A stretch of 64,000 bases of DNA from Paraburkholderia sp. ZP32-5. Its GTDB lineage: Bacteria > Pseudomonadota > Gammaproteobacteria > Burkholderiales > Burkholderiaceae. Every line of letters begins with the position of its first letter. Within the stretch, counting starts at the first letter, position 1. Under the pieces are notes generated by a model. It was given only the letters and a program-made list of their open reading frames with translations. It was not told the origin of the DNA and did not search any database. This document shows, one piece after another, positions 33,448-40,989 of this stretch. The DNA lies in NCBI RefSeq assembly GCF_021390495.1, contig NZ_JAJEJP010000002.1, positions 1,798,001 through 1,862,000 on the forward strand, written 5' to 3'. The position numbers and the translations under genes were made by a program.

Positions 33448-33917
33448 CGCTCAAGATTCTCTTTGATATCGAAGCTGGCTGTAACGGTGCCCGCACTTCC
33501 TCCAATTGAGTTTTGCAGTTTGTATTCGTTCTTTACCCGTGCAAATGACAAGGTGACATGCTCGAAGTAGCTGTCGCCGAACACGATGGGTTCAACTCCT
33601 GTGATAACCACATCGCCCATTGTGATCGTCAGAAAGTCCATCGGAATACCGCCAGCTTTGCGTGTGCTTAACACGACTTCCGGAATATGCCGCCCGGTAA
33701 GGCAGTAGCGCATCAGATTCGGGGTTGCACGGTCGATTTGATGAACGAACTCCAGATCATTGATCGTGGCCTTGCCCGCACCGCCTCCAGAACCGGACAT
33801 CATTGACGATTGCTGCGTCATCTTCCAGCGCCAGCTTTGAACCTGTATTTCGCCTGGATGCAACTCGTCCTGCGATTCGCCAGCTATACCGTCAATCTTG
33901 ATGAAAATATCGGACAC
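33444..33917 (-). CDS. hcp: Hcp-family type VI secretion tube protein
   Basis: The 157-residue protein reads SDIFIKIDGIAGESQDELHPGEIQVQSW and continues with NDLEFVHQIDRATPNLMRYCLTGRH, both hallmarks of Hcp. Hcp hexamers stack into the inner tube of the T6SS and can carry small effectors in their lumen. GTG 33917 is chosen because AAGGAGGT stands seven bases upstream; a TTG at 33935 would overlap that ribosome site. It heads a three-gene transcript. No core T6SS genes are nearby, so it is an orphan Hcp that would use a system coded elsewhere. Confidence 0.9.
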   Translation of the reverse strand: MSDIFIKIDGIAGESQDELHPGEIQVQSWRWKMTQQSSMMSGSGGGAGKATINDLEFVHQIDRATPNLMRYCLTGRHIPEVVLSTRKAGGIPMDFLTITMGDVVITGVEPIVFGDSYFEHVTLSFARVKNEYKLQNSIGGSAGTVTASFDIKENLER

Positions 33918-34222
33918 TCCTGTTACCTCCTTCAAAACAGACGCGCTTGCGGCGTGCGAAAGACGGATCCGCCGAAAGGCACACTCATCCTTTTCAACGC
34001 CAGAACAAATCGATCGCCCAAATTCGTTGGGACAGGCCTGAATTCTGCTGCTAAAAGGCTTCCTGGCCTATAGGCTTTGCAACATTTAACAAGCACGGTT
34101 CATTCGCCAGTAAGACGAATGAACTTCGAATGGAAACGATGGCATAAGCATCCATCCGCCGATCCCCGACACGCGCCGGCCATCCTTTTGATTGACGAAT
34201 CAACACCAACCCGCCTGCCCCA
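33918..34222. other. hcp upstream region with a perfect inverted repeat
   Basis: This 305-base gap lies between hcp (read leftwards) and the end of the GGDEF-EAL gene. No gene is seen. GTTCATTCG (34098-34106) and CGAATGAAC (34116-34124) form perfect 9-base arms around nine bases; no T-run follows on either strand, so a binding site is more likely than a terminator. A second small palindrome, GCCTATAGGC, lies nearer hcp. The hcp promoter must be here. Confidence 0.5.
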
Positions 34223-36565
34223 CTAATCCGTCGACGGCCACGGCAACCCGCGCGCCGACCAGTCCAGCTCGACTCCGATCACACAGCGCCCCTGCGCCAA
34301 CTGCTCAGCCATCGTCACCGCGATACAAGGCCGCCCGCTCGCGAGCGACAGATAGGGACTGCTGGTCACCGCCTCGCCAGGCAACAGCACCGCGTTACGG
34401 AAATACGGCCGATGGTCCCAGCGTGCATCGCGCGGATTCGCGACCGGCTGCAACGACGCGGCATCCTCGCTCCACGCCGGCCCCGGTAGCTCGTCGCCGA
34501 TCTGCCGGCCCGTTTCGTCGAGCATAAAGCAGCTAATGCAGCGCTCGAAGCCCGCCAGCGTCGTGAAGGCGTCGGCCATCGCGGCGCCCGCGCGCAACGC
34601 CTCGGCGGCGCGGCGCAGTTCGAGCCGATACGGCTCGACTTCCGATTCGAACAACGCATGCTGATGCGCGCGGCCCTGCGCGATCACATCGAACGCGTCG
34701 TCGATCTGCCGATGCACGGACTCCGGCGACGCAAGCACGCTTGCCGGCCGGCCGAGCAGATAGCCTTGCGCGAAATCGACATTCGACTCGACCGCGAGAA
34801 TCAGTTCCTCGGCGGTCTCGACGCCTTCGACGACCACCAGCATGCCGGCCTGATGCAGCAGCGACACGAGCTTCGGCAGGATCGGCTGCTCGGTGCGGTG
34901 CGTGGTCGCGCGAATCAGTTCGCCGTCGAGCTTGACGAGGTCCGGACGAATGCGCAGCAGCCGGTCGAGATTCGATTGGCCCGCGCCGAAATCGTCGACG
35001 GCGATCAGAAAGCCGTGCTGCCGGTACAGCGCCGCCGCGCGCGACATATCGTCGACGCTGCCGCCGTGCGATTCGAGAATCTCGAGAATCACACGCTCAG
35101 GCTCAAGCCCCGCCGCGCGCACGATTTTCGACAACTGATCGGCGTAACCATCGGCGATGAACGTGGCCGGCAGAATGTTGAGGAACAGCCACGCGTCGCC
35201 CGGCAGCGCGCGCCGCGCATTGCCGAGGTGCACCGCGTGACTCGCGCGATCGAGCGCGCCTTCGTCGCTCGCCGGTTTCGGCGCGAACATCACCACCGGC
35301 GGCACCAGCGTGCCGTCGTCGCGCTCGCCGCGCAGCAGCGCCTCGAAGCCGACCTGCTTCTGATGCGACAGACTGTAGAGCGGCTGGAAGTGCGAAATCA
35401 GCGAGAAGTTGTCCCAGCGATAGCGCGCCGCATCCGTGCTCAGCTCCGTGCCGGCTTGCGCGTCTGCGTTGCGTTGCGCGAATACCGCGTCGAACGGCAG
35501 CGCGCGCTCCGCGCAAACGCGATTGCGGCCGGTGTGCTTCGCGCGCAACAAGGCTTCGTCCGCGCGATCGAGCAGCACCATGAAGCTCTCGCCGCGCCGG
35601 TATTCGGCCACGCCGAAGCTCGCGGTCAGATGACCGTCCGGCCGCTCGATCGCGGCAATCGCGACGCGCAGCCGCTCGGCAAGCTGCAGCGCGCCGCCGA
35701 GATCGCCATCAAGCAGCACCGCGAACTCCTCGCCGCCGATACGGCTCACGCTATGCCGCTGCGCGACCTCCTCTCTCAATGCCTGCGCGACCTGGAACAG
35801 CACGTGGTCGCCCGCCGCATGGCCGAAGCGGTCGTTCAGCGACTTGAAGCTGTCGATATCGAGAAAGATCGCGCTGATGCGCGCATTCGGCGGCAACTCA
35901 TCGAGTCGTAGCTCCGCGCGCTTGACGAACGCGCGGCGATTCTGCAGGCCGGTCAGCGGATCGGTCGCGGCGAGCTGCGCGAGCTGGCTTTCGAGCAGAA
36001 AGTGATTGCGCCGGAAATGGTAGAAGCCGAAATGAAACACCGCCGAGCTGGGCGCGCCGATCGCGATCACCCACGTCCACGCGGCCGCGTTGACGTCGTG
36101 CGTATGCGCGTGGCCGAGCAGCAGCGCGACGGCCGCCGCGTAGAACAGCACGCTGCCGGTCAGGAAATGCGCGGGCGTGAGCCACAGCGGCGCCGCGCAA
36201 ATCGGTATCACGACGAGGCCGGGCAGCAGCCACAGCAACGGCTGCGCGACGCCGGCCGCATTCAGCACCATGCCGCCGGTCAGTACCTGCATATACACGA
36301 CGCCGATCGCGCCGAAGCGCCATATCGACGTCGTGCCGGGAATCGCCAGCACCAGCAGCGCGAGCACCAGCGCGCACAGCAGCCGGTAGCCGAGCGGCGC
36401 CGCCGGGCCGTCGACCAGCTCGCGCGCCGCCACCATGCACAGGAACGCGGCCACCGTGAAGGCCATCGTCATGATGGAAAGCGGCCGCTGGTGTTCGAGC
36501 GAGCGCTGATGAAAGCGCTCGCTCAAGCCGGGCTCAAGCAGGTGCTGCGTCGGGATAGCAGACAT
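34223..36565 (-). CDS. Membrane-bound GGDEF-EAL cyclic-di-GMP protein
   Basis: From ATG 36565 the protein has 780 residues. Several membrane helices come first (to about residue 200), then a GGDEF domain with the active motif RIGGEEF near 276, and an EAL domain with FEALLRG near 405, LFLNILP, ILEILE, VDDFGAG, KLDGELI and EGVET. All expected EAL catalytic residues appear intact, so it may both make and break cyclic-di-GMP; the RxxD inhibitory site before GGEEF is absent. A ~140-residue C-terminal region (AEALRAGAAMADAFTT to ELDWSARG) resembles a sensor domain after the EAL. It lies beside a second GGDEF gene and the bcs operon. Confidence 0.88.
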   Translation of the reverse strand: MSAIPTQHLLEPGLSERFHQRSLEHQRPLSIMTMAFTVAAFLCMVAARELVDGPAAPLGYRLLCALVLALLVLAIPGTTSIWRFGAIGVVYMQVLTGGMVLNAAGVAQPLLWLLPGLVVIPICAAPLWLTPAHFLTGSVLFYAAAVALLLGHAHTHDVNAAAWTWVIAIGAPSSAVFHFGFYHFRRNHFLLESQLAQLAATDPLTGLQNRRAFVKRAELRLDELPPNARISAIFLDIDSFKSLNDRFGHAAGDHVLFQVAQALREEVAQRHSVSRIGGEEFAVLLDGDLGGALQLAERLRVAIAAIERPDGHLTASFGVAEYRRGESFMVLLDRADEALLRAKHTGRNRVCAERALPFDAVFAQRNADAQAGTELSTDAARYRWDNFSLISHFQPLYSLSHQKQVGFEALLRGERDDGTLVPPVVMFAPKPASDEGALDRASHAVHLGNARRALPGDAWLFLNILPATFIADGYADQLSKIVRAAGLEPERVILEILESHGGSVDDMSRAAALYRQHGFLIAVDDFGAGQSNLDRLLRIRPDLVKLDGELIRATTHRTEQPILPKLVSLLHQAGMLVVVEGVETAEELILAVESNVDFAQGYLLGRPASVLASPESVHRQIDDAFDVIAQGRAHQHALFESEVEPYRLELRRAAEALRAGAAMADAFTTLAGFERCISCFMLDETGRQIGDELPGPAWSEDAASLQPVANPRDARWDHRPYFRNAVLLPGEAVTSSPYLSLASGRPCIAVTMAEQLAQGRCVIGVELDWSARGLPWPSTD

Positions 36566-36766
36566 AGAGGGCTTATCGGGCTGGGGTTCCGGAGACTTCG
36601 CCAATGGTTATCGGCAAACGTCAGACAAACATTTATGGCTAACGTTAAACCAACGTTCAATTTCCTGACGGGAAGCGGACCGGAAGTGCGATGGAATGAC
36701 GGCGGCGCGTGCTTATCCCACTATCCAGCCGTTCCGCGGCGATTCGGGCGGCGCGCGCATCGGCGC

Positions 36767-37912
36767 TCAGGCGGCCACCACCCGATTGCGCCCGGCCGCC
36801 TTGGCCGCATACAGCGCGCGGTCGGCGCGCGCCATCAGTTGTTCGAGCGATTCGCCGCGCCGCCACTGGTCCACGCCCACGCTGAACGTATAGCGCAGCC
36901 CGCGCGGCAGTTCGCCCGGCGTGCTGGTCGCGAGCCGCGTGCGCAGCCGATCGAGCAGCACCACCGCCTCGGCGGCATTGGTCACCGGACACAGCACGCC
37001 GAACTCCTCGCCGCCGAGCCGCCCGAACACGTCCGAGGCCCGCACCTCGCGCGCGACGAAGGCCGCGAAGTGCGCGAGCACCTGGTCGCCTGCCGCATGA
37101 CCGTAGGTGTCGTTGACCGACTTGAACGAATCGATATCGACGATCGCAATCGCCACCGGCAGGCCGCTGCGCAACGATACGTTCAGCAGCGCGGCGCCGC
37201 TTTCGAGGAACGCGCGCCGTGACAACGCGCCGGTCATATCGTCGACGTTGGCGAGACGCTCGAACCGCTCGGCGAGGCGATCGTGCGCCAGCATCACGAC
37301 GCCGATCGCGAGAAACGGCGGCGCGAGAATGCCGAGCGCAAGGAACGCGACATTGATCGGCGACACCTGCAGCAGGCTGGTCTGCATCAGACTGCCGAAG
37401 CTGTACATGATGCCGCGTGTGCTGTGCCCGATGCACAACAGCACCGCCGCGGCGGCGAGGAAGTAATAGTTGTAGCGCGGCCGGTGAGCCGGGCGTCCGC
37501 GCAGCATCAGCACGGCGAGCGCCGCGTAGAGGATCGCGTGATACGCGGATACCAGCGTGACCCGCGCGTTGAAGTCCGGCTCGATGAAGGTCCAGTAGCT
37601 GATGCCGAGCAGCACGAGAACGAGCCCCGCGTAGCCGGCCCACGGCCGCTCGCGGCGTCCGAGAAAGCGCAGGCAACCTTCGAGCACGAGCAGCAGCGCG
37701 AGCGCCAGCAACACATTGGCCGCGACGAAAGACAACCAGCGCGGCGCATGTCCCTGCAATGAGAAAGCGAGCAACGCGACGATCCCCACCGCATTGGCCG
37801 TAATCCAGTAGCCGACTCCCGGGATCGCCACGCGCCATAACGACCCGAGCACGGCCATCGCCATCGCGCCCGACAGAACCGTGACCAGCAGAATAGTGAT
37901 TGGATTGAGCAT
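36767..37912 (-). CDS. Membrane-bound diguanylate cyclase (GGDEF)
   Basis: From ATG 37912 the protein has 381 residues: six or so membrane helices, then a GGDEF domain with DIDSFKSVNDTYGHAAGDQVL and active motif RLGGEEFGV. The inhibitory I-site RASD stands five residues before the motif, so product inhibition is expected. It makes cyclic-di-GMP from GTP. It is divergent from bcsD, and the PilZ domain of BcsA encoded by that operon binds the product, so a role in cellulose control is likely. An ATG at 37957 would add 15 residues; I prefer 37912 because the first membrane helix starts there. Confidence 0.9.
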   Translation of the reverse strand: MLNPITILLVTVLSGAMAMAVLGSLWRVAIPGVGYWITANAVGIVALLAFSLQGHAPRWLSFVAANVLLALALLLVLEGCLRFLGRRERPWAGYAGLVLVLLGISYWTFIEPDFNARVTLVSAYHAILYAALAVLMLRGRPAHRPRYNYYFLAAAAVLLCIGHSTRGIMYSFGSLMQTSLLQVSPINVAFLALGILAPPFLAIGVVMLAHDRLAERFERLANVDDMTGALSRRAFLESGAALLNVSLRSGLPVAIAIVDIDSFKSVNDTYGHAAGDQVLAHFAAFVAREVRASDVFGRLGGEEFGVLCPVTNAAEAVVLLDRLRTRLATSTPGELPRGLRYTFSVGVDQWRRGESLEQLMARADRALYAAKAAGRNRVVAA

Positions 37913-38160
37913 TGGTATAGGTTGGACGACCGCGCGAGTGTGTGCCCCGCGAAACATTATCCGATGATGACGGAAAAAACTTCCACCCCTGATCGCCTGA
38001 TGACGCTATTAACGCTTCGCACCATTCGGAAAGCATTCTGTAATAGACGCTTGCGCGCAAACCCAGTCGTGATGGGGTGTTACGACACAAGCGTTGCATT
38101 TGAGATGAAACCTAATGCATAAAGCACCGCCGAATTGTCCGTAAATATCGCGATGGCTGC

Positions 38161-38200
38161 TGAAACCTTTTTGCGTTATGCGGCGCGGAAAAACGTTTCA
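38161..38200. promoter_or_regulatory. Inverted repeat upstream of the bcs operon
   Basis: TGAAACCTTTTT (38161-38172) and AAAAACGTTTCA (38189-38200) pair at 11 of 12 positions around a 16-base spacer. The site is in the 531-base gap (37913-38443) between the diguanylate cyclase gene and bcsD, which otherwise holds no gene I can see. It is a candidate binding site for a regulator of cellulose or cyclic-di-GMP genes. Confidence 0.45.
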
Positions 38201-38443
38201 ATCCGATGGAGTCAGCAAAATTTACGTATCCGGCAGCCGTTCAAATCGACGCCCTCAAGCGTATAAGCTGATCAATGGCAGGTGGCTAAAAATCGGTGTC
38301 TTAAGTAGACTCCTTCGAATGCGGCCGAAACACTAGACAATTGGGCGGAAGCGACGTAGCACGTCGCCCGTCGTACGCCGAAAAACTTCTCGAACTTGCC
38401 TGACCTCTGCTTCACGAATCAGGCGGAGGCCACCCCGGAAACC

Positions 38444-38899
38444 ATGGTCCCAATTCTCGACTATCTGCTGGAACGCCAAATCTCGCCGCAGTGGCGCGGC
38501 ATGCTGAGCGCACTGGCTAACGAGTTCGAAGCGCAGATCGGACGCGACGAACTGCGTCTGCTGATGCATCGTGTCGGCAGCCGCTTCGCGGCCGCGCATC
38601 CGCTGCCGGCTTGCGGCTCGACCGCCGAACTCGCGCAGGCATTGAATCTTTACTGGCGCGGCATGGATTGGGGTTACGTCGAACTGGCCGACGAGGCGGA
38701 ATCGCTGCGCATCATCCACTACTGCGCGCCGCTGCCGGCGTTCGGAGAATCGGCGCTCGCGTGGACGCCGGCCTTTCTCGAAGGCGTCTATCAGACGTGG
38801 CTCAGCGCGTTGGGCGCGCAGGGCTTGTCGGTCGCGCAGACGAGCGGCTTCGGTGCGGACAGTGCGCTCGAATTCCGGCTCGGCCGCCATCCCGCCTGA
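38444..38899 (+). CDS. bcsD: Cellulose synthase accessory protein BcsD
   Basis: From ATG 38444 the protein is 151 residues, close to the 156 of Komagataeibacter BcsD. Shared features are the N-terminal helices, the LYWRGMDWGYVEL stretch (compare INWGYVKL), RIIHYCAPLP, and TPAFLEGVYQTWLSALGA. BcsD forms periplasmic octamers that guide glucan chains into ordered fibrils in acetic acid bacteria. An in-frame TTG at 38396 would add 16 residues. It is the first gene of the bcs transcript here. Confidence 0.85.
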   Translation: MVPILDYLLERQISPQWRGMLSALANEFEAQIGRDELRLLMHRVGSRFAAAHPLPACGSTAELAQALNLYWRGMDWGYVELADEAESLRIIHYCAPLPAFGESALAWTPAFLEGVYQTWLSALGAQGLSVAQTSGFGADSALEFRLGRHPA

Positions 38900-39076
38900 A
38901 CGTGCGTCGGCGCGCATGCAAACTCGCATGCGCGACACAGTGGTGAAATAGTGTTTTAGGGAGTGCGCGACACAAACGCAGTGATCGCGCGGCAATCGAA
39001 AAGCAGTTCCACAAAAATTGTGGCCGCGAGAGGTCGGGTTCGGGGCAACGCAAGACAGGCACTAGACGACGGCATC

Positions 39077-40207
39077 ATGAGTTCATCGAGCGACATCGAA
39101 AAACTGTTCGAACAGTTTGGCGGCGACGCCAATGCGTACCAGGAGATCGGCCGCGAAAACGATGCGCGCACCGCGCGCACCCGTTGGCCGCTGCTCGTGA
39201 CGCTGGATCTGGCACAGCCGGCGATTCCGGAAATCGGCCAGGTGCGTGAGGCGAAGCCGCAGTCGGCCGTGAGCGCGGCGCCGGTGGCCGCTCCGGATCC
39301 CGACAACACGCCGAAGGACGTCGCCGCGGTCACACGCGCGAAAGCGCCGCTGTTCACGCGCTCGCATCGACGCGACATTCCTCCGGCGGTCGTGGCACCC
39401 GAGAAGCCCGCGATGCCGAGCGGCGCATCATGGCGCTTCGGTGCGGCCGATCAGGCGGATCAGGATGGCGCGCAGGCAGCGTCGGGCGTGGCACCGACGC
39501 TGCCTGCGCAACGCGCGGATGCGGCAGAGGCCATGAGCGGTGCTCAGGCTGCGCCGACGGCCTCTTCCGCTTCCGCCGCGGCTACGGCTCCAGCTTCGAC
39601 GTCGGCTGGCATTGCAGCTGTTGCACCGGCCGCGGCCTTCACTGCCGCTCCAGCAGCGTCACCGATTCCGCCGGCAATGCCTCCAACGCCGTTTGCTCCG
39701 ATTCCTCCCGTTGCCGGACCAGCGCAGCAGCAGGTTCCACCAGCCGCCGCGCCCGCATGGTTCGCATCGAGCGCCGCGCCTGCCGCACCTATCCCGCTCG
39801 CCAATCCATCGTCGGCATTCCACTTCCGCGCGCCGCCCGCGCAACCGGCCGCATCCGCCGCGCCGGATTGGGCACGCGCAAGCACGCCGATGCGCCTCGC
39901 CACGAACAGCATGCCCATCGCACCCGGCGCACCCGCGACCTCGACGCAGTTCGCACCACCGCTACCGGCGGCGCAACCGCAACAACCGCAACAACCACCA
40001 TCGATCCTCGGCAAGCTGTTTGCGCCGACCTCGTCCGCGTCGCAGCCGTCAGCCGGATCGACGCGTGAATCGGCGCCGCTGCAATCGGTCTTCGACCGTT
40101 TGCGCGCCACGCCCGCCCGCGGCGCCGCCGCATCGGCCGGCACCTCCGGCAGCAGCGTGCCGGGCACCTCCAACGGCTGGCTCACCAACGGTCCGCGCCG
40201 CTCATGA
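39077..40207 (+). CDS. bcsP: Proline-rich cellulose biosynthesis protein with BcsR-like N-terminus
   Basis: The 376-residue protein starts with a BcsR-like motif, SDIEKLFEQFGGDANAYQEI, then has a long Ala/Pro-rich, low-complexity middle (roughly residues 130-330) and a short C-terminus. In beta-proteobacterial bcs operons BcsP stands where enterics have the 60-residue BcsR, which pairs with BcsQ to stabilise the synthase. ATG 39077 is chosen since homology begins there. Its stop overlaps the bcsQ ATG, so the two are coupled. Pro-rich proteins of this kind are proposed to organise synthase complexes in the cytosol. Confidence 0.8.
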   Translation: MSSSSDIEKLFEQFGGDANAYQEIGRENDARTARTRWPLLVTLDLAQPAIPEIGQVREAKPQSAVSAAPVAAPDPDNTPKDVAAVTRAKAPLFTRSHRRDIPPAVVAPEKPAMPSGASWRFGAADQADQDGAQAASGVAPTLPAQRADAAEAMSGAQAAPTASSASAAATAPASTSAGIAAVAPAAAFTAAPAASPIPPAMPPTPFAPIPPVAGPAQQQVPPAAAPAWFASSAAPAAPIPLANPSSAFHFRAPPAQPAASAAPDWARASTPMRLATNSMPIAPGAPATSTQFAPPLPAAQPQQPQQPPSILGKLFAPTSSASQPSAGSTRESAPLQSVFDRLRATPARGAAASAGTSGSSVPGTSNGWLTNGPRRS

Positions 40208-40989
40208 AAGTTATTGCCGTGGTGTCCGCCAAGGGCGGGGTCGGTAAGACCACCCTCGCCGCCAATCTTGCTTCCGTGCTCGCCAGCAGCGGCCGGCGCG
40301 TGATCGCGCTCGACCTCGATCCGCAGAACGCGCTGCGCCTGCACTTCGGCGTGCCGCTCGACAGCATCGACGGGCTGTCGCGCGCGACACTGTCCGGCGA
40401 CCCATGGCAATCGGTAATGTTCGACGGTATCGACGGCGTGACGGTGCTGCCGTACGGCGCCGTGCTCGAAGACGATCGCCGCCGCTTCGAGGCCTATGTC
40501 GACCAGCATCCCCAATGGCTCGCGCACGCGCTGCACAACCTGCGTCTCGATGCCAACGACATCGTGATCGTCGACACGCCGCCGGGTTCGTCGACCTACG
40601 TGCGCACCGCGCTCACCGCCGCGAACTTCGTCGTGAACATCGTGCTCGCCGACGCCGCGTCGTACGCGGCGATCCCGCAGATGGAGCGGCTGATCGAAGC
40701 CTACGCGGCGCCGCGTCCGGACTTCGGCGGAGTCGGCTACGTGATCAACCAGATCGACCAGTCGCGCCAGTTGACCAAGGACGTGCTGAAGGTGCTGCGC
40801 CAGATGCTCGGCGCGAGAGTCTTTCCCGGTGTGATCCATCAGGACGAAGGCGTCGGCGAAGCGCTCGCCTGCGACACCACGCTGATTCACTATGACCCGC
40901 TGAGCCAGGCCGCCGCGGACTTCCGCTCGTGCGGCGCATGGCTGATGGCAGCGATCGATGCGATCGCCGCGCCAAGGAGCGTCGCATGA
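40204..40989 (+). CDS. bcsQ: Cellulose biosynthesis MinD/ParA-like ATPase
   Basis: The 261-residue protein has the deviant Walker A motif SAKGGVGKTTLAANLA at the start, DLDPQNALRLHFGVP next, and IVDTPPGSS as switch II. BcsQ is needed for cellulose production and localises the synthase at the inner membrane, with BcsR/P. The start overlaps the bcsP stop and the stop overlaps the bcsA start, both as ATGA, so P, Q and A are made together. Confidence 0.93.
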   Translation: MKVIAVVSAKGGVGKTTLAANLASVLASSGRRVIALDLDPQNALRLHFGVPLDSIDGLSRATLSGDPWQSVMFDGIDGVTVLPYGAVLEDDRRRFEAYVDQHPQWLAHALHNLRLDANDIVIVDTPPGSSTYVRTALTAANFVVNIVLADAASYAAIPQMERLIEAYAAPRPDFGGVGYVINQIDQSRQLTKDVLKVLRQMLGARVFPGVIHQDEGVGEALACDTTLIHYDPLSQAAADFRSCGAWLMAAIDAIAAPRSVA

